Below are positions 20,901 to 27,004 of a DNA stretch of 64,000 bases, one piece after another. The notes below the pieces were generated by a model, which worked only from the letters and a program-made list of their open reading frames with translations, ran no database searches and had not been told where the DNA came from. The position numbers were made by a program, and so were the translations under genes. The first letter of the stretch is position 1. Each line of letters opens with the position of its first letter. The stretch is from VXYL01 sp965116345 (GTDB lineage Bacteria; Pseudomonadota; Gammaproteobacteria; Pseudomonadales; Azotimanducaceae). The DNA is taken from NCBI GenBank assembly GCA_965116345.1, contig OZ220680.1:372001-436000 (forward strand), given 5' to 3'.

Positions 20901-23900
20901 CCCGCGCCCGCCGCCGTCACCGTGAACGCGCCCGCCGCCGGCACCTGGGCCGCGTGCAGCGTCTGGTCGAAGGTCAGCGTCAGCCTGGCGCGGTCCACCG
21001 CCGCCGGATTCGCCGCCGCCAGCGCCGGCGCGCCGGGGTCCGCCGTCAGCGTGTTGATCAGCGCGAAGCCGCTCACCGGGTCGAGCGCGTTGCCGTTCAG
21101 GTCGCGGATGCCGGTCGTGGTGGCGATGCCGAGGCTCACGGTCTGGGTCGCGGTCGCGGCGGTCGCCGTCGTGAAGGAGATCACCCGACCGCTCACCGAA
21201 ACCCCGCTGAGCGCGCCCAGGCCGGGGCTCAGCGCGAACTGGCTCGCGGCCGGGGCCACGCTGTCGTCGAACGGCTCGCTGAACGTCAGCTCCACCGCGG
21301 ATTGGTGGATCTTGCCCTGCACCAGCGTCGGCTTCGTCGTGTCGCCCGGGTCTCCGGTGTTGTTGGTCACCGCCCGGTCCGCGAAGTCCGCCACGCGGTT
21401 GCCCGACGCGTCGCGCAGCGGATTGGCGGACGGCGCCGTGTAGCCCAGCGTCACCGCGTCGCCGTGGACAACCGCCTCGGCCAGGGTCAGCGTCACCGTG
21501 GCACGGTCAAGCGCGGGCGTCCCGGCCAGCCTCGCCCGTTCCGTGCTCCCCCCTGGCGGGGTCCGCTTCACCGTGAACGCGACCGCCGCCGGCACGGAGC
21601 CGGAATCCAGCGCCCTGTCGTAGGTCAGCACGAGCGTCGTGCCCTGCACCGCCGCGCGGGGGAGGGACGGCCCCGCGTCCACCTTGCGGCCCGCGTCGCC
21701 CGTGGTCGGCAGCCCGGCGCGGGTGATGCTGGCGTCGACGGTCCCGTTCCGGATCGTCGCGCCGTTGGAGAAGGCCACCAGATTGTCGCTGGTCGCGGAC
21801 TCGGTCTGCAGCCACACCCCGTCGGGGTCGAAGTCGCCCGGCTTGACCGTATATGCGAAGGTGAGCGTATCCGTCCCCGAGCCCGACACGTAGCGCATCG
21901 TCCTTTGGCTGTTGTGGCGGTTCGTATCGTCCGCCCCCAGGTCCAGGCGCAGGATCACGTTGGAGTTGGCGCCCTTGGCGTCCACCGTCACCGGCATGCT
22001 CCACGTCACCGCCGCCCGGATCGCCTCGCCCAGCAAATACGTGCCGCCCGAGTCCGGCGAGGAGCTGAACCGCACCGCCCGGATCGACGCCCCGCCGGTG
22101 GTGGTGACCGCGCGCCAGCGGGTCCAGTTCACCAGGGTGGCGCCAGGCACGGCGGCCTTCAGGACGAACCAGTAGCGGGTGCCGCTGGCCAGGCCGGACA
22201 CGGTCTCGACATGGCCGTGGCCGACGTCCTGGGCGAGCGTCTCGCGCGTGCCGTCCGGCCGGCAGAACCAGTAGGAAAAACTCGTTACGGTGGGAGAGGC
22301 GCCAACGAGCCGCGCACTGAGCGAAACGGAACCGGCGGTGGTCGACGGCGCCTCCACAAAGGGATCGGCGAGGCTGCTGGCAGTGCCCGGATGCGCGCAC
22401 GGCGCGCTTGACGGGTTCGCAGGCGGGCGCACCAGCACCGTCACCTCATCCGCCGCGCCATCCCGCGCCCCGTCGTTGACCGCCAGCGAGAACACCAGGT
22501 CCGTGCGCACCGACGGCGCGGTGAACGACGGCGTGGCCGTGTTCGCCCCGCTCAGCGTCACCGCCGGCCCGCCGGTCTGCTCCCAGGCGTAGGTGAGCGT
22601 GTCGCCGTTCGGATCTGTGCTCGCGCCGCCGTCCAGCGTCACCGACGCCCCGGTCTCCACCGTCCGGTCCGCCCCGGCGTCCGCCACCGGCGCCTGCGGA
22701 TGCGCCATCGAGCCGTCCACCTTGCGACCCGCGTCGCCGGTGGTCGCCAGCCCGCTCCGGGTGCGCGCCACGTCGGTCGCCCCGTTCCTGAGCGCCGCCC
22801 CGTTCGCCAGAAACACCATCGTGGCGTCGACCGCCGAGGCGGTCTGCAGCCACACCCCGTCGGGGTCCGCGTCGCCCGGCCTCACCCCGTACGCGAAGGT
22901 GAGCGTGGTCGTCCCCGAGCCCGACACGTAGCGCATCGCCCGGCGGCTGTTCGCCAGGTCCGCGTCGTCCGGCCCGAGATCGAGGCGCAGCGTCACGTTG
23001 GCGTTGGAGCCGCCGTTCGCCACCGTCACCGGCTTGCTCCACGTCACCGCCGCCCGGACCGTCTCGCCCAGAAGGTACGTGCCGCCCGAGTCCGGCGGGG
23101 AGCTGAACCGCACCGCCCGGATCGACGCCCCGCCGGTGGTGGTGACCGCGCGCCAGCGGGTCCAGTTCACCAGGCTGGCGCCAGGCACGGCGGCCTTCAG
23201 GACGAACCAGTAGCGGGTGCCGCTGGCCAGGCCGGACACGGTCTCGACATGGTCGTGGCCGACGTTCTGGGCGAGCGTCTCGCGCGTGCCGTCCGGCCGG
23301 CAGAACCAGTAGGAAAAACTCGTTACGGTGGGAGAGGCGCCAACGAGCCGCGCACTGAGCGAAACGGAACCGGCGGTGGTCGACGGCGCCTCCACAAAGG
23401 GATCGGCGAGGCTGCTGGCAGTGCCCGGATGCGCGCACGGCGCGCTCGTCGGGTTCGGCGGCGGGCGCACCCGCACCGTCACCGTGTCCGCCACGCTGTC
23501 GTCCGTGCCGTCGTTGACCACCAGCGAGAACACCAGGTCTTCGCGCACCGAAGGCGCCGTGAAGCTCGGCGTCGCCGAGGCGGCGTCGTCCAGCGTCGCC
23601 GACACCCCGCCGGTCTGCGTCCACGCGTAGCCGTAGGTCGGGTTCGCCCGCGTCGACGAGCCCGAGCCCGACAGCGTCACCGTCGAACCGGTCTCCACGG
23701 TCCGGTCCGCGCCCGCGTCGGCCGTCGCGCTGGTGCTTCCGTCCACCTTGCGGCCCGCGTCGCCGGCGGTCGGCAGCCCGCTCCGGGTGCGCACGACGTC
23801 CGTCGTCCCGTTCCGCAGCGTCGCCCCGTTCGCTAGGAACACCACCGTGGCGTCGCTGCCCGAGGCGGTCTGCAGCCACACCCCGTCGGCGTCCGTGTCG

Positions 23901-26608
23901 CCCGGCTTGATGGCATACTCGAACACCAGCGTGGCCGTCCCCGAGCCCGACACGTAGCGCATCGCCCGGCGGCTGTTGCCGCGGTCCGCGTCGTCCGCGC
24001 CCACATCGAGGCGCAGGCTCACGTTGGCGTTGGAGCCGCCGTTGGCCACCGTCACCGGCTTGCTCCACGTCACCGCCGCCCGGACCGTCTCGCCCAGGAG
24101 GTAGCTGTCCCCCGAGGCCGGCGAGGAAGTGAACCGAACCGACGCCACGCTGATGCTGCCGTCCACCTTGCGGCCCGCATCGCCCGTCGTCGGCAGTCCG
24201 CCCCGGGTGCGCACGACGTCGGTCGTCCCGTTCCGCAGCGTCGCCCCGTTCGCCAGGAACACCACCGTGGCGTCGGTCGCCGAGGCGGTCTGCAGCCACA
24301 CCCCGTCGGCGTCCACGTCGCCGGGCTTGACCGTGTACTCGAAGGTGAGCGTGTCGGTCCCCGAGCCCGACACGTAGCCCATCGCCTTGCGGCTGTTCGC
24401 GCGGTCCGCATCGTCCGCCCCCAGGTCCAGGCGCAGGCTCACGTTGGCATTGGAGCCGCCGTTCGCCACCGTCACCGGCTTGCTCCACGTCACCGCAGCC
24501 CGGATCGTCTCGCCCTCCACATACGTGCGACCCGATGCCGGCGACGATGTGAACCGCGCCGACGCCACCGAAGCCGCGCCCGTGGTGGTGACCGCTTTCC
24601 ACGCGTTCCACAATTCCGTTTGATCGACGCCATCGGGAAAGTCGTGAGTCGCCGTCACCCAGTACGTGGTGCCGCTGGCCAGCCCGGAGACGGTGCGGGG
24701 CGCCTGATCGTGGAGACCCTCTCCGAGCAGCTGGCGCGTGCCGTCCGGCCGGCAGAACCACAGCGACGTGATGTTCGACTCGTTCGTCCCGCGAAACGTG
24801 ATGGTGCTGTCGGTCGTCCCGGAGACCACGAACAGTTCGGTCGCCGTCAATTCCCCTCCCGGCAGCGTCGGCTGCGCGCACGGCGCACTCGCCGGGTTCG
24901 GCGGCGGGCGCACCAGCACCGTCACCGTGTCCGCCGCGCTGTCCTCCACCCCGTCGTTGACCGTCAGCGAGAACACCAGGTCGTCGCGCACCGAAGGCGC
25001 CGTGAACGACGGCGACGCCGAGGTCCACGACGACCCGGGCGCCAGCGTCAGCGCCGACGCCCCGCCGGTCTGCGTCCAGGCGTAGGTGAACGTGGAGCCG
25101 GGCCGCGTCGACGAGCCCGAGCCCGACAGCGTCACCGTCGAACCGGTCTCCACCGTCTGGTCCGCGCCCGCCTCGGCCGTCGCCGCGCCGGTGGTGTAGA
25201 CCGCCTGCCAGTCCTGCCACCTCACGACGTTGTGGATATCCGTCCATTTCACGGCCAGCCAGTAGCGGGTGCCCTTGGCAAGCCCGGTCACCGAGTCCGC
25301 ATGGCCGCCGGAGACGTCCTGGGCGAGCGTGTCGCGCGTGCCGTCCGGCCGGCAGAACCAGAAGCTGTTCCGGGCCGCGCTGAGCCCGGTGCCCCGGAAC
25401 GCAATAGAGGTCTCGGCAGGAGTCACGCTGTCGAGCAGAGAGCCGCCCCAGAATGCCGTCCCCGCCGGCGCCGGATGCACGCACGGCGCGCTCGTCGGGC
25501 GCGGCGGCGGGCGCACCCGCACCGTGACCGTGTCCGCCAGGCTGTCCCCCACCCCGTCGTTGACCACGAGCGAGAACTCCAGGTCCGTGCGCACCGAAGG
25601 CGCCGTGAACGACGGCGTGGCCGTGTCGGCGCCGCTCAGGGTCACCGACACCCCGGCGGCCTGCGTCCACTTGTAGCTGTAGGTCGGGTTCGCCCGCGTC
25701 GACGACCCGCTCCCCGACAGCGTCGCGCTCGCCCCGGTCAGGACCTCCCGGTCCTCGCCCGCCTCCGCGGACGCGACCCCACCGGCGACGTTGACCGCTG
25801 TCTTGACGAATCCCGCCAACTCGCGCCCGGAGACGTCCCGCAGCGGCTTCGAGAGCGGCTTGGTGTAGGTGACCACAGCGCCCTGGCCCGGGGCCGCCGC
25901 CGTCGCGAGGGTGAGGGTCACGGTCTTGCCGTCGACCGACACGCCCGTAGGCGGCTCGCCGGTGCCGGCCAGCGACACCGAGAAGCTGCCCTTCGCCGGG
26001 ATGGAGTTCCGGTCGATCGCTACGCTGAAGACGAGCTCCAACGTGGCGCCGTCCACCGTCGCACTGTCGAGGGCGAGCGGCGGAAGCAGCACTGCGACAT
26101 TTCGGGCAATGGCGGTCTGGCCGCGTGTCTTGCCGCCTTGTAATGCGGCCCACCCATAAACTCGAATGTCGTACCGAGGACCTGGAGTCAGGTTCGCGAA
26201 GGTGTAACTTCGAGTGCTCGCCGATAGTGTTTTGTCTGTCCAGTTCCCTGTGCCCGGTCTCTGCTGAACAACCCACTCAATCGCCGCCCGACCGGTGGTC
26301 GCCGGCGTCCAGTGCACCGTAATCTCACCAACGTCGGGTCCCGGCACCGCGTAACCCGTCACCAAGTGCGGACCAGTTCCCGCAGGTATGTTGGCATTCA
26401 CCAGATGCACGTGACCCGCGGCCCCGTCGTCATGCGCCTCGACCGTCCCGGCGGCCAGCAGCAGCACGGCGAAGGCGGCAATGAGCGCGCGGGCCCGGAG
26501 GCGGGAAGGGGACGGAGAAGAAGAAGTGGGCGCGGGACCCGCCGGACGGCGGCGGGCGGCGCTCAGCCGGGCGTCGCGCTCCCGAGGACGGCTTCCCGTG
26601 GAGCGCAT
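11996..26608 (-). CDS. Giant repeat-rich autotransporter/adhesin, 4870 aa
   Basis: One uninterrupted frame from ATG 26608. Residues 1-58: long basic n-region, hydrophobic core ALIAAFAVLLLAAG and a cleavage-like VEA, the extended signal peptide of autotransporters. About 85-275: fibronectin III and a SwmB-type Ig domain. About 280-1640: PKD/REJ-like Ig domains alternating with a Cys-pair module (SAPC ... WFCRPDGTR) and a strand module ending GDAGRKVDG. About 1640-2630: SwmB array. About 2640-4030: four cassettes of SwmB-like, cadherin-like (FDDGD, ATDADGDALTYSLSG) and FN3 domains with acidic DxDxD calcium sites. About 4140-4245: Calx-beta. Then a Gly-rich linker and from about 4430 a beta-barrel (LATWGRGAGTRF onward). 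About 30 residues follow the last strand-like segment YQLRFSMPLG, which is unusual. Likely secreted to or displayed on the outer membrane for adhesion; ligand unknown. Confidence 0.9.
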   Translation of the reverse strand: MRSTGSRPRERDARLSAARRRPAGPAPTSSSPSPSRLRARALIAAFAVLLLAAGTVEAHDDGAAGHVHLVNANIPAGTGPHLVTGYAVPGPDVGEITVHWTPATTGRAAIEWVVQQRPGTGNWTDKTLSASTRSYTFANLTPGPRYDIRVYGWAALQGGKTRGQTAIARNVAVLLPPLALDSATVDGATLELVFSVAIDRNSIPAKGSFSVSLAGTGEPPTGVSVDGKTVTLTLATAAAPGQGAVVTYTKPLSKPLRDVSGRELAGFVKTAVNVAGGVASAEAGEDREVLTGASATLSGSGSSTRANPTYSYKWTQAAGVSVTLSGADTATPSFTAPSVRTDLEFSLVVNDGVGDSLADTVTVRVRPPPRPTSAPCVHPAPAGTAFWGGSLLDSVTPAETSIAFRGTGLSAARNSFWFCRPDGTRDTLAQDVSGGHADSVTGLAKGTRYWLAVKWTDIHNVVRWQDWQAVYTTGAATAEAGADQTVETGSTVTLSGSGSSTRPGSTFTYAWTQTGGASALTLAPGSSWTSASPSFTAPSVRDDLVFSLTVNDGVEDSAADTVTVLVRPPPNPASAPCAQPTLPGGELTATELFVVSGTTDSTITFRGTNESNITSLWFCRPDGTRQLLGEGLHDQAPRTVSGLASGTTYWVTATHDFPDGVDQTELWNAWKAVTTTGAASVASARFTSSPASGRTYVEGETIRAAVTWSKPVTVANGGSNANVSLRLDLGADDADRANSRKAMGYVSGSGTDTLTFEYTVKPGDVDADGVWLQTASATDATVVFLANGATLRNGTTDVVRTRGGLPTTGDAGRKVDGSISVASVRFTSSPASGDSYLLGETVRAAVTWSKPVTVANGGSNANVSLRLDVGADDADRGNSRRAMRYVSGSGTATLVFEYAIKPGDTDADGVWLQTASGSDATVVFLANGATLRNGTTDVVRTRSGLPTAGDAGRKVDGSTSATADAGADRTVETGSTVTLSGSGSSTRANPTYGYAWTQTGGVSATLDDAASATPSFTAPSVREDLVFSLVVNDGTDDSVADTVTVRVRPPPNPTSAPCAHPGTASSLADPFVEAPSTTAGSVSLSARLVGASPTVTSFSYWFCRPDGTRETLAQNVGHDHVETVSGLASGTRYWFVLKAAVPGASLVNWTRWRAVTTTGGASIRAVRFSSPPDSGGTYLLGETVRAAVTWSKPVTVANGGSNANVTLRLDLGPDDADLANSRRAMRYVSGSGTTTLTFAYGVRPGDADPDGVWLQTASAVDATMVFLANGAALRNGATDVARTRSGLATTGDAGRKVDGSMAHPQAPVADAGADRTVETGASVTLDGGASTDPNGDTLTYAWEQTGGPAVTLSGANTATPSFTAPSVRTDLVFSLAVNDGARDGAADEVTVLVRPPANPSSAPCAHPGTASSLADPFVEAPSTTAGSVSLSARLVGASPTVTSFSYWFCRPDGTRETLAQDVGHGHVETVSGLASGTRYWFVLKAAVPGATLVNWTRWRAVTTTGGASIRAVRFSSSPDSGGTYLLGEAIRAAVTWSMPVTVDAKGANSNVILRLDLGADDTNRHNSQRTMRYVSGSGTDTLTFAYTVKPGDFDPDGVWLQTESATSDNLVAFSNGATIRNGTVDASITRAGLPTTGDAGRKVDAGPSLPRAAVQGTTLVLTYDRALDSGSVPAAVAFTVKRTPPGGSTERARLAGTPALDRATVTLTLAEAVVHGDAVTLGYTAPSANPLRDASGNRVADFADRAVTNNTGDPGDTTKPTLVQGKIHQSAVELTFSEPFDDSVAPAASQFALSPGLGALSGVSVSGRVISFTTATAATATQTVSLGIATTTGIRDLNGNALDPVSGFALINTLTADPGAPALAAANPAAVDRARLTLTFDQTLHAAQVPAAGAFTVTAAGAGRGVAGAAVEGSTVVLTLASETASGETVTVSFDATKGTVQNPWGTAAGSFTDQAVINNTVNGAPAFSTTSGRINSPSGTLTSLDAKATDPDGDAVTYSWSLSRDDHYVPGELSHQVGIGRFFFMARHECELANLPPEAGEDKPPNPIETVVTVTASDPHGASADLPLTFHTDWSPCEAPALSALSVDGVDGKTVTLTFTETLAALSAKQLDDLSYAFIIQGGRYLGTPVENQSPDVAVSGATVRLRLGSGIPPGGQASVTYEADTAASLGASLGDAEGNTVRRFVRTASAGTTPGTVLPLLTGARVAGTALTLTFDTALDEGSAPAGSRFTVSARSVDGRVPRRVIRGTGAVRVSGKEVAVRLAAPVEQYERADVSYLKGDDANPLRGTSSGPEVADIHGFLHTVVHDRTAPTVVSAAVAGTKLALYYNEALDRHSTPAAGDFGVMAAGAAQTVSGVSVNAGAVTLTLGADVADGVSVAVSYTAGAEPIRDLEGNDAANLTNQAATNHGPTDAVAPALAATDAAVAQHGVLKLAWNKPLDPAHVPDPDAFELLPSARGIVTSVAVRGATVELGLSRWVDSCTGHLTVSYTVPTGAAAAKALRSVWGTAVAGFGPQTVSVVDRDLPWCPFGRVSVQGDSGTLGLSMRFDRPLSRSSVPSRAAFAVRSDGAGGAPAGSVAVAEVGFPADPAGLTLALERTLTAGERLTVRYSPPASDAGLRDADGNAAAPFSVETVVGGGAPEVTRVAVTSDPGADATYALGDTVRVTVTFSEAVEVDTAGGTPQLTIDMDPADWGEKQAVYAGGSGTTGLAFVHEVAEPNLSEAGIAVPADTLALAGGTIRASVGGADAELGHAGLDHDPAHKVDWRLAPDAPSAPAFDDGDEATLAIDENHADGAEVGAVAATDADGDALTYSLSGDDAGHFEIGADGTVSVKSGMTLDHEARASYAFTAEVTDGEDADGNAEETPGADDAIAVTVEVGNVEEPPGAPTDLAVEAASTGALSATWTAPEDTGAVDIAGYELRWYAGEDDPADETDWTETGDVGTETTATIADLDADTAYRVQARARGDGAGPWSASAAGRTAALVRPAVTGVEIASSPAGGDTYALGETIRVEVTFGEAVDVDTAGGTPHLTIDMDPADWGEKQAAYASGTGTATLVFAHAVEEPNLSEPGIAVLADTLALAGGTIRASVGAADAELGHEGLDHDPAHKVDWRLAPAEPSAPAFDDGDEATLAIDENHADGAAVGALAATDADGDALTYSLSGDDAGHFEIGADGAISVKSGTTLDHETKASYAFTAEVTDGEDADGAPEETSAADDAIAVTVEVGNVEEPPGAPTDLAVEAASATALSATWTAPEDTGAVDIAGYELRWYAGEDDPADETDWTETGDVGTATTATIADLDADTAYRVQARASGDGAGPWSASAAGRTAALVRPAVTGVEIASSPAAGDSYGVGETIRVEVTLSEAVEVDTTGGTPHLTIDMNPADWGEKQAAYASGTGTATLAFVYEVVEPNLSEPGIAVLADSLALHGGTIRSNATGADAELAHDGLEHDPAHKVDWRLAPDEPSAPAFDDGDAATLAIDENHADGAEVGAVAATDADGDALTYSLSGDDAGDFQIGAGGAISVKSGTTLDHETKASYAFTAEVTDGEDADGNAEETPGADDAIAVTVEVGNVEEPPGAPTGVAASAVSTSALSVSWTAPTDTGAAAIAGYELRWFAGDADPADAADWTETGDVGTRTSATVADLDADTAYRVQARARGDGAGPWSASADGRTAAPATAPRATRVAMASSPADGDTYAAGEKIRVAVTFDEAVDVDATGGTPHLTIDMDPADWGEKQVAYAGGTGTATLTFEHEVARPNYSTRGVAVVADSLAAHGGTIRSTASAVDADLGHDGLDHDPAHKVDWEYVPGPPPSAPAFDDGDSASFSIDENHADGAAVGTVAAEDADGDTIDYSLSGADAASFAIGADGAIAVKSGTTLDREARASYAFTAEVTDGEDADGNAEQTPTADDTIAVTVTVGNVEEPPGAPTGVTVEAASTTEVSVGWTAPADGGALDIAGYALRWYAGDADPADAADWTETGDVGTATSAAIADLDADTAYRVQVRARGDGAGPWSASGAGRTAVPGDTTPPKPESATIDGRSVTVTFDEALAAVAEGDGLHAYLTVTGAGVDQHPQRASASGTTVTARLGAGTPARAGRSYTVSYFGGGPLADAAGNDVARFDGLAAENLTLPALSVADARADEGEAATLDFRVTLDAAASGAVTVDYATADGTAKAGEDYEAVSGTLTFAAGETSKTVAVAVLDDAVDEGSETLTLTLSNPSGATLAYAEATGTIENSDPLPQAWLARFGRAAADQAMQAVAGRLTEPALAGELRLGGLEQYRPLGAAEAAAAAARYDALGPFGEGAGRFGGGMGAAGGFAAPGAGFGHGAPLGGPAGAGGFSTPPGGFGQGAAPARFGDVGGLGTSGSPFGAAPGHAPGLSPGASGSAAAAMGGAGGYAPGDTGYGGAGSMQLDLGTLLAGTAFRWGSSEEESTRLATWGRGAGTRFHGLDDGVTLSGEVVGGTVGADIERGRWLAGLALAHADGRGEYRDAGSGAAGSIRSTLTSLHPYVRASVSERLDAWGMLGYGRGGLTMGLGEERGTIDTDIASRMGALGVVGEVWSSARYRVAAKSDAMWSSTRSAATDGMAAAAGDAGRVRLAMEGSGQFALGAHQFAPALEVGVRYDAGDAETGYGVELGVGLGYAHADLGLSFDTRGRVLLAHEDDGYREWGASASVRYEPRTDGRGLRLGLESSLGAAWSGVERMWSMQNASELALGMAAPPESRLSATLGYGFRAPVWRGLATPFLELDASGASGRQRAGILLERGQWGPKLELSVERAPASGGTGFGNGAFGGAPAATPEPADPHGAALEAPGPAGARYEHRYQLRFSMPLGARPASAQPAEGAPPDPGVVSGGADAGDTAR
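14520..18680. repeat. Four tandem cassettes of 1041 bp inside the giant gene
   Basis: The same decamer of the VDWRLAP segment occurs at 16220, 17261 and 18302, an exact 1041-bp (347-codon) period. A fourth, more divergent unit lies at the low-coordinate end. Each unit encodes one SwmB-like strand domain, one cadherin-like domain and one FN3 domain. Near-identity between units implies recent unequal recombination and makes copy number prone to change or to mis-assembly. Confidence 0.85.
22060..23460. repeat. Second direct repeat inside the giant gene (1038-bp offset)
   Basis: A stretch of several hundred bases around 22080-22440 recurs almost unchanged at about 23100-23470 (for example AGGAAAAACTCGTTACGG near 22273 and 23311, offset 1038). 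It encodes the Cys-pair module and the neighbouring strand module. The period, 346 codons, is almost the same as that of the 14.5-18.7 kb array, although the domains differ. Confidence 0.75.
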
Positions 26609-26676
26609 GGCGTCAGCCGCGCGCCGTGCGGGATTTCGGAGAAGGGCGCCCGGCGCGCGGACGCAGGCAGATAGAC

Positions 26677-26718
26677 GCTCGGCTCGGCTCGGCTCGGCTC
26701 GGCTCGGCTCGGCTCGGC
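26677..26718. repeat. Pentanucleotide tandem repeat (GCTCG x8) upstream of the giant gene
   Basis: Eight perfect GCTCG units plus two bases, 69 bases before the ATG of the giant gene on its 5' side. The giant gene's frame stays free of stops from 26722 through the repeat but contains no ATG, GTG or TTG there, so the repeat is most likely in the leader or promoter, not coding. Tandem repeats of this kind at surface-protein genes are classic slipped-strand sites. Confidence 0.85.
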
Positions 26719-26891
26719 AAGATCATAGCGCCGGCTTCGACCGACTCGTCAACCATTGGCGCGAAACTCCTCCGAACCGACTCCACCGAAATCGGGCCTC
26801 GGGGCGCGTGCGGGCATACGCGCGCCACGCCGCAACAGTCCCAATAATCCGTGACGGCGCGGGTATTTTCCATGCTATTTCCGTTCTCATA

Positions 26892-26921
26892 TTGACGTGA
26901 CGCATTTGGATTCCGTATTTT
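26892..26921 (+). promoter_or_regulatory. Candidate promoter for the fused sensor-regulator gene
   Basis: TTGACG (26892-26897) and TATTTT (26916-26921) are separated by 18 bases in a locally AT-rich stretch (about 26840-26925) between the divergent giant gene and the sensor gene. The -35 matches five of six positions of the sigma-70 consensus, the -10 four of six. The minus-strand promoter of the giant gene should lie in the same interval. Confidence 0.45.
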
Positions 26922-27004
26922 TGGGCGGTTTACGGCGATCCCGCAGCTCCCCTCCCTTCCGGGGGCCGGGCAGTTCCGCCACCGACCGACCACAGGGAGC
27001 CCCG

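Noticed and set aside
16665..22411. Other very long frames in the giant gene region (16665-20777 minus, 20393-22411 plus, 22446-26276 minus)
   Set aside because: Same cause: third-position GC bias keeps all frames open. No ribosome site or domain.
14520..26300. CRISPR array or satellite DNA
   Set aside because: The repeats are coding, long and in one frame; no short repeat-spacer pattern exists anywhere in the window.
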